Assembly: GCA_022750155.1 (NCBI GenBank)
Contig: JAKIWG010000007.1
Span: 16,966-80,965, forward strand
From: Thermoplasmata archaeon
Lineage (GTDB): Archaea > Thermoplasmatota > Thermoplasmata > Lutacidiplasmatales > UBA184
Direction of reading: 5' to 3'
DNA length: 64,000 nt
The position numbers and the translations under genes are program-made. The notes beneath the pieces were generated by a model that saw only the letters and a program-made list of their open reading frames with translations, ran no database searches and was not told the DNA's origin. This document shows positions 16,539 to 25,297 of the stretch, piece after piece. Position 1 is the stretch's first letter. The number at the start of each line of letters is the position of its first letter.

Positions 16539-17984
16539 CTACATCGCCGCGGAGAACAAGCGAGAAATCGACTCCTTGAACCGAATGGCGCGGGACCGGG
16601 CTTCGTATCCTGCCTGGGTGATCTCGGTGCAGCGGGTCATGTCGTCCTCAAAAATCTCGCGATAGCGCTTGCTGAGCTTGCTGTCGTAGATGACTGCATT
16701 CGTCTCAAAATTCCAGTTGAAGCTCCGTATATCCCAGTTGGCCGAGCCCACCGAGGTGATCTGGTCGTCGACGGTGGCGGTCTTGGCGTGGAGGAAACCG
16801 GCGTCGTAGCTGAACGCACGTACTCCGGCGTCCAACAACTCCCCGATGTACGAGAGCGATGCCCAGTGCACGAAGGGCTGGTCGGGCTTGGTCGGAACCA
16901 TGATCCGAACGTCGACCCCAGAGAGCGCGGCCAAACGGAGCGCAGTGAGCACGCTTCCGTCTGGCACGAAGTAGGGGGTCTGCAGGTAGCAAGTCCGCTT
17001 CGCAGAGCTGACCATCTTCACGTAAAGTTCCCGAGGGGGATTGAACGGCGTATCGGGTCCACCGCTCACCACCTGGATGGAGGCCGAGCCGCCTCGGGGG
17101 GAGCTCGGAAAGTACCGAGGACCACGCGGGAGCTCCTCTCCGAACGCGAAGTTCCAATCGAGGGCGAATCGGAGTTGAAGGGCCCGCACTGCCCCGCCCT
17201 GGATTCGAACCGCCGAATCGCGCCATGCCCCGAGCGGCCCTTCCCCGAGATATTCGTTCCCGATGTTGAACCCTCCCACGAACCCCACCGTCCCGTCGAT
17301 GACCGCGATCTTCCGGTGGTTCCGGTAGTTCACCCTCAGACCGACCGTCGGAAACCACGCCCGGTAGAATCCGGAAACGTGCCCGCCGCTCTCGGTGAGC
17401 TTCCGGTAGCGAGCGCGGGGAATCCCGTTCCCCAGATCGTCGTAGAGGAGGCGGATCTCGACCCCCTCTGCCGCCTTGCGCTCGAGCGCCTGGACGAGGC
17501 GCTCACCGAGGGAATCGTTCCGGATGAGGTAGTACTCGAGGTGGATGTGTTGCTTTGCGTTGTCGATCGCCTCGAACAACGCGTCGAACTTCTCGCGCCC
17601 ATCGATGTAGAGTTTCACTTGATTTCCTGCGGTAAGGAATGCCGAACTCTCGCTCCACAGCATCCGGGCTAGGTCCGGCTGAGACTCGAGGCTCGCGAGA
17701 TTCTGGCCTGTCTCGTCACGGACGCCGAGCTCTTCCCCCTTTAGAACCCGCCCCAGAAGGGTCCGGTCCCAACTCGACTTCTGTCGAAACTCTCGGGACT
17801 TGAAATACTTGAATCCGAAGAGCAGATACAGCACGAATCCACCCACCGGGAATGCAAGGATTAGGAGCGCCCACGCCAGGACGCTCTGAGGGTCCCTCCG
17901 CCCGGCAAAGATGAGGGCCAGAACCGTCGAGACATCGGCGACCAGGATGGTGACGATGACGACGAAGATCAGGTCGCTGACCAT
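16539..17984 (-). CDS. cls: Cardiolipin-synthase-like phospholipase D enzyme
   Basis: A 481-residue membrane protein of the bacterial cardiolipin synthase type. Two N-terminal membrane helices (LIFVVIVTILVADVSTVLAL and VLAWALLILAFPVGGFVLYL) precede two PLD domains. The first HKD motif is HRKIAVID followed by GFVGGFNIGNEY. The second is HAKTATVDD followed by SVGSANWDIRSF. Both active-site boxes are intact. Such enzymes join two phospholipids; in archaea homologues make archaeal cardiolipin analogues. The domain order and length match bacterial ClsA, which suggests transfer from bacteria. It ends 39 nt before a MBL-fold gene upstream on the same strand. Confidence 0.88.
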   Translation of the reverse strand: MVSDLIFVVIVTILVADVSTVLALIFAGRRDPQSVLAWALLILAFPVGGFVLYLLFGFKYFKSREFRQKSSWDRTLLGRVLKGEELGVRDETGQNLASLESQPDLARMLWSESSAFLTAGNQVKLYIDGREKFDALFEAIDNAKQHIHLEYYLIRNDSLGERLVQALERKAAEGVEIRLLYDDLGNGIPRARYRKLTESGGHVSGFYRAWFPTVGLRVNYRNHRKIAVIDGTVGFVGGFNIGNEYLGEGPLGAWRDSAVRIQGGAVRALQLRFALDWNFAFGEELPRGPRYFPSSPRGGSASIQVVSGGPDTPFNPPRELYVKMVSSAKRTCYLQTPYFVPDGSVLTALRLAALSGVDVRIMVPTKPDQPFVHWASLSYIGELLDAGVRAFSYDAGFLHAKTATVDDQITSVGSANWDIRSFNWNFETNAVIYDSKLSKRYREIFEDDMTRCTEITQAGYEARSRAIRFKESISRLFSAAM

Positions 17985-18027
17985 TCAGAATTCCCCTCCG
18001 TTCGATCCCTGGTGATGAGCAGCTGAC

Positions 18028-18894
18028 TCAATTGGCCCCGACACCCGTCGGGTGGATCCGGTCGTCCCCGGCCCCGGGCGTGAGGTAGAAGCTTGCCGAC
18101 TCGGGCAGGATCGTGACCAGCCTTCCGGCTCCGGAACGCGCGGAGACCTCGGTGAGGAGACGCCCGGCATCGACCGTCGCCCCGAACGAGGCCGGGAACG
18201 TGTCGTAATGCATCGGGAGCATCCGCTTTGCCCCGAGCTCCTGGAATGCGGCGACGGCGTCCTCGACGTTCATGTGATTGCGCCGGTACCGGGGGAATAG
18301 GGCTCCGGCGATCGGTAGGACCGCCAGGTCGAGCGAAAACCGCTCCCGGATCGCCCGGAAGATCGATGCATCGAAGCCCGTGTCACCGGCAAAGTAGATG
18401 CAGCTCGGTCCGGATAGAACGTAGCCTTGGTACCCCGAGGTGAACAGGAACGGGAGTCGCCCGCCGAAATGGCGGGACGGCACGGCAGTGATCCGCCAGC
18501 TCCCGAAGGCGAGCTCCTGCCAGGGGCGGAGGGTGGAGACGTTCGTGAACCCGCGCATCCGAGCGATCGGAGCGATCCCCCACGGCACGACCAGGGGGTG
18601 GGAACGGCCGACGCGGCCCAGCGACGGATAGTCGAGGTGGTCGTGGTGGCCGTGGGATATGAGGATCGCAAGCGGGCCCTGTATCTCCTCCGGCCGGAAT
18701 CGGGAGGGTCGACTCCGCTTGGTGAAGAACCGAGCGATGCGGTCGGAGAACACGGGGTCGGTCAGAATCGTGGCTCCCGCCGCCTCGAAAAGTAAGCTGG
18801 CGTGGCCAAGGTTCGTCACGCGCGTCGAGCCGGGCTTAGGTGCCTGGACCGCTGCTCCCCTCGCGGTCGATCCGGCCGGCGGCGGTGCCCCCAT
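18028..18894 (-). CDS. Metallo-beta-lactamase-fold hydrolase (UlaG/NAPE-PLD-like)
   Basis: A 288-residue protein. Near the N-terminus it has TNLGHASLLFEAAGATILTD followed by PVFSDR, then the metal motif HGHHDHLD at ~81-88, PSRHFGGR (~139-146), CIYFAGDTGFD (~165-174) and PMHYDTFP (~227-234). This set is typical of the UlaG / N-acylphosphatidylethanolamine-PLD branch, which binds two metal ions and hydrolyses phosphoesters or lactones. Given the neighbouring cardiolipin synthase (39 nt downstream), a phospholipid substrate is plausible but unproven. ATG 18894 is chosen; the frame is open much further upstream, but the codons there are shadow sequence. Confidence 0.87.
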   Translation of the reverse strand: MGAPPPAGSTARGAAVQAPKPGSTRVTNLGHASLLFEAAGATILTDPVFSDRIARFFTKRSRPSRFRPEEIQGPLAILISHGHHDHLDYPSLGRVGRSHPLVVPWGIAPIARMRGFTNVSTLRPWQELAFGSWRITAVPSRHFGGRLPFLFTSGYQGYVLSGPSCIYFAGDTGFDASIFRAIRERFSLDLAVLPIAGALFPRYRRNHMNVEDAVAAFQELGAKRMLPMHYDTFPASFGATVDAGRLLTEVSARSGAGRLVTILPESASFYLTPGAGDDRIHPTGVGAN

Positions 18895-19085
18895 GACCCG
18901 CTCCGGCCCCGACACGAGTGCCTTCGCAATAAGTGGGCCGTGATCGTCCCGAGCGGGGAGGAGCCCCGAACCGGTCCAGCCACGCAGGGCGTGACCGAAG
19001 TGCGGCAGGACCGACTTGAAATGTTCTGGACGGCGAGCTGCCCCGGGCACGGGATCGGTGAACTGGATCACGGGGGTCCCGTGGA

Positions 19086-19460
19086 CTAGTCGAAGTGTCT
19101 CGAGACCGCGGCGAGGTAGACGAGAAGGAGGATCACGATCAAAAGGCCGAACCACGAGGCGGATGCGAAATCCACCGCTCCGTAGAAGAGGAGCACCAAG
19201 ATTGCGAGGACCAGAGCCCACATTTCTTGGTTCCAGAGCCCGACCGCGACCGCGAGGATCACGAGACCGATGATCGCGACGATGATCCCGGCGACGGTGC
19301 CTGTCGCACCGAAGACGCTGCTGAGCCCCACGCCTCCGAGTGCAAACCCAGCCGACGCGAAGAGGAGCAGCAACCCGAGGAGGAGGACGAACAGGCCGAA
19401 GATCCCGATGAGGACCGCGAGGATTGCCACTCCCAAGGGCAACGATCCGACCCCGGACAT
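19086..19460 (-). CDS. Four-helix small membrane protein, paralogue 2
   Basis: A 124-residue membrane protein with four segments, closely similar along its length to the protein at 9970-10365 (shared LPLGVAILA, GLWNQEMWAL versus GLWSQELWAL, VLLFYG, and the end AVSRHFD versus AVSNHFD). The ATG start is supported by a TATA box 26-27 nt upstream and by the paralogue. The function is unknown. Having two copies about 9 kb apart in opposite orientation suggests an old duplication. Confidence 0.85.
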   Translation of the reverse strand: MSGVGSLPLGVAILAVLIGIFGLFVLLLGLLLLFASAGFALGGVGLSSVFGATGTVAGIIVAIIGLVILAVAVGLWNQEMWALVLAILVLLFYGAVDFASASWFGLLIVILLLVYLAAVSRHFD

Positions 19461-19482
19461 TGCTGAGGATTCGACCGGTTCC

Positions 19483-19490
19483 CCTATAGG
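19483..19490 (-). promoter_or_regulatory. TATA box for membrane paralogue 2
   Basis: CCTATAGG, itself palindromic, is centred 26-27 nt upstream of the ATG at 19460, which indicates a leaderless transcript. Confidence 0.65.
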
Positions 19491-19589
19491 GGTTCCCTGA
19501 ACGGAAGTTGAGTGGAGTCGAGATGAGTACCTCCCCAGACGGGCGGGCGCCTATGGCATTCGGGACGGACCGGTCCCGGCCGGATCGGA

Positions 19590-19823
19590 TCAACGGTAGC
19601 GCGATCGTTCGTCGGGGATCAAGGACGCTACCAGGAAGATTGCAGCGATTGCCAGGATGATTCCCCCCAAGAGTTCGAGATTGTCCGCCCCGGCGCAATT
19701 CGAGTAGACGGGGTTTGCGCTCGGCCCGGAGACGGTACATCCCACCCGAACATACCCGGCAAACATCAGAGGCAATCCCACGAGGAGCGCGGTGAGCCCG
19801 AGGGCGAGAAGATGGGCCCTCAC
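19590..19823 (-). CDS. Two-helix small membrane protein with disulfide-type loop
   Basis: A 77-residue protein: an N-terminal membrane helix (LLALGLTALLVGLPLMFAGY), an extracellular loop with two cysteines (VGCTVSGPSANPVYSNCAG), a second helix (LLGGIILAIAAIFLVASLIP) and a short charged cytoplasmic tail (DERSRYR). Several small archaeal membrane proteins share this layout, but I do not recognise a named family. Confidence 0.7.
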   Translation of the reverse strand: MRAHLLALGLTALLVGLPLMFAGYVRVGCTVSGPSANPVYSNCAGADNLELLGGIILAIAAIFLVASLIPDERSRYR

Positions 19824-20207
19824 GGGAAAGTACTCCTAGCACCCGAGAGGGCGCGATTCCGTGCCGGCAATGGCGCCCCTGCCTCCGCTTTGGCTCCATC
19901 CTCCTCAGTAGGGCCTTTGAGATGCCTGCTGGGAGGCGGGCCACGAAACTGCGCTGTGCGAGGCCAGTGGTGGCGTCGGGGGCCCTCCGAGTGTGGACCC
20001 TCGACGAGCCAGGCGGGGGCCTCCTGGGAATCTACCGGAGGGACCGTCATTCCAGTGGGTCGCCGGTTCGGGAGGGGATAGCCGCTCGCTTGATTCTAAC
20101 TCACTCCCTCACGTCGTGCGGCCGAGGACACAAGCGAGAGGGAGACAACGCCCCGATACCGGTCGGACCTGGAGGCTGACGTCCCCGCTTGACTCGGCTT
20201 AAGCAGC
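19824..20207. other. Intergenic stretch, no gene recognised
   Basis: No coding frame with protein-like composition and no RNA gene was seen. The right end holds the promoter of the DUF3494 gene. Confidence 0.45.
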
Positions 20208-20219
20208 TTAACAAATATC
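20208..20219 (+). promoter_or_regulatory. TATA box for the DUF3494 gene
   Basis: The AT-rich element TTAACAAATATC, in an otherwise GC-rich stretch, is centred about 25 nt upstream of ATG 20239, again compatible with a leaderless transcript. Confidence 0.6.
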
Positions 20220-20238
20220 CCGAGTCCGAGACTCGAGC

Positions 20239-21096
20239 ATGCAACCGAGTCGTCGAGCGCTCCTCGCGCCACTGGTCGTCATCGCCACCGTCGCCCTTCT
20301 GATCCTCACGCTATCAGTCGGCCTGGTCCAAGCCGTATCGCCTTCGAACACCGATGGCCGCGGTCCGAGCGGCGTCCACACCCTCGCGTCGATCGGTCCG
20401 AGCGTCGTCTGCAAACAGGCCCCGGTCCCGTTGGGCTCCGCAAGCAACTTCCGCATCCTTGCGGGCACTACCATCACCAACACGGGTGCCACGACCGTGA
20501 AAGGAAACATCGGCGTCAGTCCGGGTGCTGCCGTCACGGGCTTCCCGCCGGGAAAGGTCTCGGGGAAGATCCATAAAGCCGACACGGCAGCCGCCAATGC
20601 TCAGAGGGATCTGGTCACCGCGTACAATGACGCGATGGGCCGCACGAAGTGCCCGGTCTCCGTTGCCGGCAACCTGGGCGGCAAGACCCTAGGCCCGGGC
20701 CTGTACAAGTCCACGTCTTCCCTGATGATCTCCTCGGGCGACCTCACGCTCACGGCCCACGGACATTCGGGCGCGGTCTTCATTTTCCAGATCACCACGA
20801 AGTTCACGACCACCGCGGGCCGGCACGTGATTCTCGCGGGCGGAGCCCAGGCGAAGAACATCTACTGGGCCGTGGGAAGCTCGGCGACCCTCGGCACCAC
20901 GTCGGTCGTCTACGGGAACATCCTCGCTCACAAGTCCATCTCCATGGCGACGGGAGCCACCCTGCACGGCCGGGCCTTGGCGCACATCGGAGCGGTGACC
21001 TTGGCAGGGAACCACGTTTCTCACCTCCCGTTCTCCGGCGCGGTCATCTCGGCGGGAACCATCGCTTCGACCCCGGCGGCGAGGCCCTCTCCGTAG
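20239..21096 (+). CDS. DUF3494 (ice-binding-like) secreted protein
   Basis: A 285-residue protein with an N-terminal signal peptide or anchor (LLAPLVVIATVALLILTLSV). The mature part has the full motif order of the DUF3494 beta-solenoid: LGSASNFRILAGTTITNTGA, TTVKGNIGVSPGAAVTGFPP, ADTAAANAQRDLVTAYNDA, LGPGLYKSTSSLMISSGDLT, AVFIFQITTKFTTTAGRHVI, LAGGAQAKNIYWAVGSSATL and SISMATGATLHGRALAHIGA. The fold is known from ice-binding proteins of cold-adapted microbes, but many members have unknown ligands and act as surface adhesins. Nothing else here indicates a cold habitat. It is a single-gene unit with its own promoter. Confidence 0.92.
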   Translation: MQPSRRALLAPLVVIATVALLILTLSVGLVQAVSPSNTDGRGPSGVHTLASIGPSVVCKQAPVPLGSASNFRILAGTTITNTGATTVKGNIGVSPGAAVTGFPPGKVSGKIHKADTAAANAQRDLVTAYNDAMGRTKCPVSVAGNLGGKTLGPGLYKSTSSLMISSGDLTLTAHGHSGAVFIFQITTKFTTTAGRHVILAGGAQAKNIYWAVGSSATLGTTSVVYGNILAHKSISMATGATLHGRALAHIGAVTLAGNHVSHLPFSGAVISAGTIASTPAARPSP

Positions 21097-21421
21097 GGAC
21101 TAACCTCGCATTCCCTGCCCGACCGGGGGCCTAGCCAGGGGGCCCTTCCGGCCATCCGATAGCGACCCTCCCGCGGCAGGCCATTGTTGAACCGATCCCC
21201 CAGCCCCGGTCACCCCGTTCCCTGGTCTCCTGCCTTGGGGGTCGCCCCGCCGCATTTTGGTCCTATTGGAACTCGGGAATCTCATCCGGGGGTAGCAGCA
21301 CGTTCAGGTTACGAGGCGGGCCGTGCGTTCGGAGTGGAGTTTCGAACGCCTCGCGCTGCCGGATCACCCGGTGGGCGGCGCTTCGCACGAGCTTCGGCCG
21401 TGGCGCCGGTTGCGGAAGTTA
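21097..21421. other. Intergenic stretch before tRNA-Arg, no gene recognised
   Basis: No protein-like frame or RNA gene was found between the DUF3494 gene and the 3' end of tRNA-Arg. Confidence 0.45.
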
Positions 21422-21495
21422 CGGGCCCGCCGGGATTCGAACCCGGGTCCGAGGCTCCGGAGGCCTCTGTGATATCCAAGCTATACTACGGGCCC
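21422..21495 (-). tRNA. tRNA-Arg(CCG)
   Basis: A complete 74-nt cloverleaf: acceptor GGGCCCG/CGGGCCC with discriminator G, anticodon stem GAGGC/GCCTC around the loop CTCCGGA (anticodon CCG), and T-arm CCGGG-TTCGAAT-CCCGG. No intron and no encoded CCA. Confidence 0.93.
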
Positions 21496-21840
21496 GTTGT
21501 CGACACGAAGTCCGGTGAAGAGAGTCTCCGTCCTGCCTCGTGTCGTCGGTTCTGAAGCGGCGACCTCAGGACTCAGGCAGACCCTCCTCCCGGAATCCCC
21601 GACGTAGCTTCGTGGTATAAGGACCACTCCGAGTCGGGCTCGTCTACCGTGCGCCACGGAACGGGGATCGCCTGACCTGTCGACTGCACCGGTAATCCCG
21701 GTCGTCTCCCGCGAGTCGGTACGGTTGCGATTCGTGGGGGTTCTCGGAGGCACATTCGCACGACCGCGGGTTGGTTAGTTGCAGGCCGCGAGGCCTCGCC
21801 CAGCGACGCGGGCCGACGCTGAAAACAGGCCGCCTACCAA
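21496..21840. other. Intergenic stretch upstream of the glycoside hydrolase gene
   Basis: No convincing gene on either strand; the open frames are short and arginine-rich. A possible regulatory region for the divergent tRNA-Arg and the hydrolase gene. Confidence 0.4.
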
Positions 21841-21842
21841 AG

Positions 21843-21850
21843 GTGTATAA
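21843..21850 (+). promoter_or_regulatory. TATA box for the glycoside hydrolase gene
   Basis: GTGTATAA would place the transcript start near 21872, about 30 nt upstream of the GTG at 21904. Confidence 0.5.
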
Positions 21851-21903
21851 CTCCGCGACGTAGAGGTCACGGCCGAGGTACGCTGCGCGGGTGGGCGCGG
21901 CTC

Positions 21904-24327
21904 GTGCCGGGCCCCGTCACGCATTCGGCGCTCGACCTTCGACGGGGCTTGGCGTGGGCCACCGTGGTCCTGTGCGCCGTGGGAAACTTGGGTGGAGGGT
22001 GGCACGGGTCAAAGTGCACGGCGGACCGCTCCGACACCCGACGGGCCGGGCCCCCCCGAAAGGGGTCGAGGGCGCGGGGATGGAGACCCTCGTCGATCCT
22101 TGCGGCGCTGTTCATCGCAGCGTCCGTGACCCTCATGTCCGGCGTCGGGGCGGCCGCCTCGCCCCACGACGGGCCTTCCACCGGGGTTTCTCCGCAGGGG
22201 TGGGCTCCCACCGTCGGGGACGGCGGGGTGATCAAGCTCCTGAAGTCGGGCTTGACCCTGAGCGTGTTGACCGACCACACACGATTCGTCTCGGGATCGG
22301 CCCACTCTCGCTCGTACACGATCTCGGTTTCGGTCACGGTTCCCATATCGCTCGCATTGGCGCACATCGAGACGTATCCGCTCTCCCAATGGGGCAACCC
22401 AGCTCAGTTCCCTGGCGGGGTCGACGCCCTCCCCCCGTTCTCGTACTGGAGCTGGTCGATCTTCCGCGGCCCGGTCAACGATACGTCGAACTGGACCGCA
22501 TACCAGAGCCTCGGCCTCCTCCTCCGAACGATTCCCTGGGTCGGCGCCAGTTTCACCGTCTCCGGGAGCGTGTTCCCCCGATTCGCGATCCACGTCGGAG
22601 CCCTGACCCCCACGGGATATGTCGCCCCTGCCGTCGGATACGTGGCGACAGACGTCCTGGGACCGTCCTCCAACATCGCCTCGGACGCAGATTTCCTCCG
22701 GTTCGCCCAATCGGTCCATCCGGGCTTGATCCGGTTCGGGGTGACGACAATCGGACTCGGGACCAAGTGGAACAATGCGACCGCCCTCCCCCAGTTCCAT
22801 TGGCAATCGTTTGACCAGATCGTCAACTTCTCGAAGGCGCTGCCGAGCCAGGTTCTGATGAGCCTGCCCGCCGGTACCTGGGGGGATGGCAACGCACTTC
22901 CGACCGGGATGCCGCTCAATACCTCGTATCTGGTGAATTTCTACGGTGCCTCGGGGTACTTCCCCGCCCTGAAAGCATACGCAGCGTACATCGGCACAAT
23001 CGTCCAGCACGTGCTGCTCACCGGAGCCAACATCACCTACTGGTCCGTGGGCAACGAGGTCCCGCGATACTCGCCGGCGGAGGTTAACGAATACATCCAG
23101 GTGTTCAATACGGCGGCCGCGACGATCCATAAGACGTTCCCGAGCGCGCTCGTCGGTTCCGATGTGATGATGGACCCGAACTACATCCGACAGTTCGCGA
23201 CCCACGCCCACGGGGTGGGCTTCCTCTCCTTCCACTACTACGCGGCCACCGGGATCTGCCTGCACGGCACGGTGTACTGCCCGCCCACGGGCGGCGCGGC
23301 GGGGACCACGGACCCCACGATCGTGGGTGGACCGAATTACATCGGTCACCTCGGCCTCTGGGATGCGCCGGCCCTCGCCCAAATGCTCTGGCGGAACATT
23401 ACCGGCCAGACCCTCCCGGTCGTCGACTCGGAATCGAATCTCAACCACATGGGCGGCCAATACACGACGATCGGCGGCACCGACCCGCGTATCCCAACGT
23501 TGTTCGGGGCCTCGTGGCTTGCGACGACCCTGATCCAATCGGTCTGGCAGAACCTCTCGGCATTCCTCTATTTCGGGTTTAGCGGGCCGGCGGTTCAGTC
23601 GCCGACCAACACGTCGCAGTACGGTGGTTGGGGTTTTCAGCTGACGAGCGAAGGAACCCACGACAACGATACGAAGTATGCCCCATATTGGGCGCTCAAG
23701 CTCTGGGGCTCGGCCATCCAACCGGGCGCCTCCGCGCTCTCCACGACCGGCTCGGACCCTCTCGTGGTCGAGGCGCAGGCATTTCGTCGGGGCACCTCCG
23801 GCCTCTCGATCCTCGTCGTGAACCGGGTGAACGCCACGGTGCACGTGACGCTCAATGTCTCGGGCGCCAACGAGGTCCCCACGTCCCTCCGGATCCTCGG
23901 ACCGGGGTCCTACGTACAGGCATTCAACCCCGCCACCCAGACGGAGAGCCTGCTCCGCTCCACCCTGTACAATGCCCCCACTCCGCCCGCCAACCCCGTG
24001 CACCTCACGTTGCGGGGGTACAGCGTCGCGATGCTCGAGGAGCGGTTCGTCCCGGGACCGACCCCCGCCGGTTCCACGAATTCGACTATCGGGGTCGTCG
24101 CCTCGCTCACACCGGAGCCGGAGGTGGGGGACGCCTCTTCCAGCCCGGTCGGGGCGTATCAGGCCATGACGCAGGGATCCGGTGCCACGTCGACGTCATC
24201 GGTCGCAACTCACGCCGTGTGGCCGATGCCCGGAACGGCATCACCACTACTCACCCTCGCTTCGCCGTACCCCGCCCTCGTGACCGCGGCGGCGGTGCCG
24301 ATTCGCCGGATCGGGAACGGTCGGTAG
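21904..24327 (+). CDS. Secreted clan-A-like glycoside hydrolase
   Basis: An 807-residue exported protein. A likely signal peptide sits at ~63-86 (SSILAALFIAASVTLMSGVG), so the first ~60 residues may be an extra cytoplasmic part or the start may lie downstream. The catalytic TIM-barrel signature is visible: YWSVGNEVPRYSP with E385 as candidate acid/base, and VVDSESNLNHMGG with E510 as candidate nucleophile, ~125 residues apart as in GH39/GH51/GH79-type enzymes. A beta-sandwich follows (~620-720), then a Ser/Thr/Pro-rich linker and a hydrophobic C-terminus ending in RRIGNGR. The substrate is probably an extracellular polysaccharide; its identity cannot be read from the sequence. Confidence 0.75.
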   Translation: MPGPVTHSALDLRRGLAWATVVLCAVGNLGGGWHGSKCTADRSDTRRAGPPRKGSRARGWRPSSILAALFIAASVTLMSGVGAAASPHDGPSTGVSPQGWAPTVGDGGVIKLLKSGLTLSVLTDHTRFVSGSAHSRSYTISVSVTVPISLALAHIETYPLSQWGNPAQFPGGVDALPPFSYWSWSIFRGPVNDTSNWTAYQSLGLLLRTIPWVGASFTVSGSVFPRFAIHVGALTPTGYVAPAVGYVATDVLGPSSNIASDADFLRFAQSVHPGLIRFGVTTIGLGTKWNNATALPQFHWQSFDQIVNFSKALPSQVLMSLPAGTWGDGNALPTGMPLNTSYLVNFYGASGYFPALKAYAAYIGTIVQHVLLTGANITYWSVGNEVPRYSPAEVNEYIQVFNTAAATIHKTFPSALVGSDVMMDPNYIRQFATHAHGVGFLSFHYYAATGICLHGTVYCPPTGGAAGTTDPTIVGGPNYIGHLGLWDAPALAQMLWRNITGQTLPVVDSESNLNHMGGQYTTIGGTDPRIPTLFGASWLATTLIQSVWQNLSAFLYFGFSGPAVQSPTNTSQYGGWGFQLTSEGTHDNDTKYAPYWALKLWGSAIQPGASALSTTGSDPLVVEAQAFRRGTSGLSILVVNRVNATVHVTLNVSGANEVPTSLRILGPGSYVQAFNPATQTESLLRSTLYNAPTPPANPVHLTLRGYSVAMLEERFVPGPTPAGSTNSTIGVVASLTPEPEVGDASSSPVGAYQAMTQGSGATSTSSVATHAVWPMPGTASPLLTLASPYPALVTAAAVPIRRIGNGR

Positions 24328-24625
24328 CTAGCCGTCGGCACCCGGGTGGACCGTCGGTCGGAGCGCCGCTCCACCCCTCTGGTAGGAGGGGCGGGCCCAG
24401 GTCTGGCCCCACCGGCTCGTCCCGGGCCTCGAAACATTCGGGATGGGGCCCTTCCCCTGTCCCCGACCCACCCCTGGCTCCCCCAAGGTGTCTCAGCACG
24501 CGGGGGACGCATACTTGGCCTCCGATCTTCGGCGGGCCACGGGTCGCCGTGAAAGCTGTTTTCTTCCGGCGAAAGGGGGGACGCGGTGGAAAGGCTTAGG
24601 AAGGGGGCTCCGCTCCGGCTCCCCG

Positions 24626-25282
24626 ATGCAGCCCATCGCAGCGATCGACGCGGACATCAAACGCCGGCACCTCCTTACCCACCCATTCTACACCGCGTGG
24701 TCGAAGGGCGAGGTCCCGATGGAGACCCTGCGTGACTACGCGGGGCAGTACTACCAGTTCGAGGCGAACTTCCCGCGGTTCGTCGCGGGGACCTACGCGC
24801 ATATCTCCGACCCGAAGCACCGCCGAGTGCTGCTCGACAATCTGGTGGACGAGGAGGGGCGCTCCCCGACCCATCCGGAACTCTGGCTGGACTTTGCCCG
24901 GGAGATCGGGGTGCCGGCGCGACGTGCGGCCCATGCGAAGCCCACCGTAGGGACCCAACAGCTCCTCGACACCTACGAGGAGCTCGCGGTTCGAGGCGAT
25001 GCGCCGTCGGGCCTCGGCGCGCTCTACGCCTACGAATCGATCTTTCCCGATGTCGCCGCCGAGAAATCGAGGGGGCTGAAGGAGGAGTATGGGATCCGCT
25101 CGAAGCTCGCCCACGAGTTCTTCCGGGTACACACGCTCGCCGACCGGGAGCATTCGCTCGCGGAACGCAGGATCCTGATGGACGAGATGCGCCGCTCACC
25201 TCGCGCGGCCGTGGCGGCTCGTCGCGCCGCGCAACAGACCACCGATTCCTGGTGGGGCTTCCTGGACGGCTTCACGCTCTAG
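24626..25282 (+). CDS. CADD-type iron protein (possible 4-aminobenzoate synthase)
   Basis: A 218-residue helical protein of the heme-oxygenase-like diiron fold. It matches the CADD subgroup: LTHPFYTAW, YYQFEANFPRF, LVDEEG...HPELW, ALYAYESIFPDVAAEK, FFRVHTLADREH. With a constant offset of five, it keeps every functional position I recall for chlamydial CADD: metal ligands E76, H83, E137, H169, D173, H176, the sacrificed Tyr as Y22 and the amino-donor Lys as K147. CADD makes 4-aminobenzoate from its own side chains. ATG 24626 is the natural start. The neighbour on the other strand is the ribosomal operon, with no folate genes beside it. Confidence 0.85.
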   Translation: MQPIAAIDADIKRRHLLTHPFYTAWSKGEVPMETLRDYAGQYYQFEANFPRFVAGTYAHISDPKHRRVLLDNLVDEEGRSPTHPELWLDFAREIGVPARRAAHAKPTVGTQQLLDTYEELAVRGDAPSGLGALYAYESIFPDVAAEKSRGLKEEYGIRSKLAHEFFRVHTLADREHSLAERRILMDEMRRSPRAAVAARRAAQQTTDSWWGFLDGFTL

Positions 25283-25297
25283 GCGAGCGCGGCCGGC

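Noticed and set aside
18895..19944. Long N-terminal extension of the metallo-beta-lactamase-fold frame
   Set aside because: The extension runs over the antisense of other genes and has shadow composition; the hydrolase begins at 18894.
22009..24003. A 664-codon minus-strand frame opposite the glycoside hydrolase
   Set aside because: Composition is Arg/Gly/Asp-rich without a hydrophobic core; the plus strand has signal peptide and catalytic motifs.
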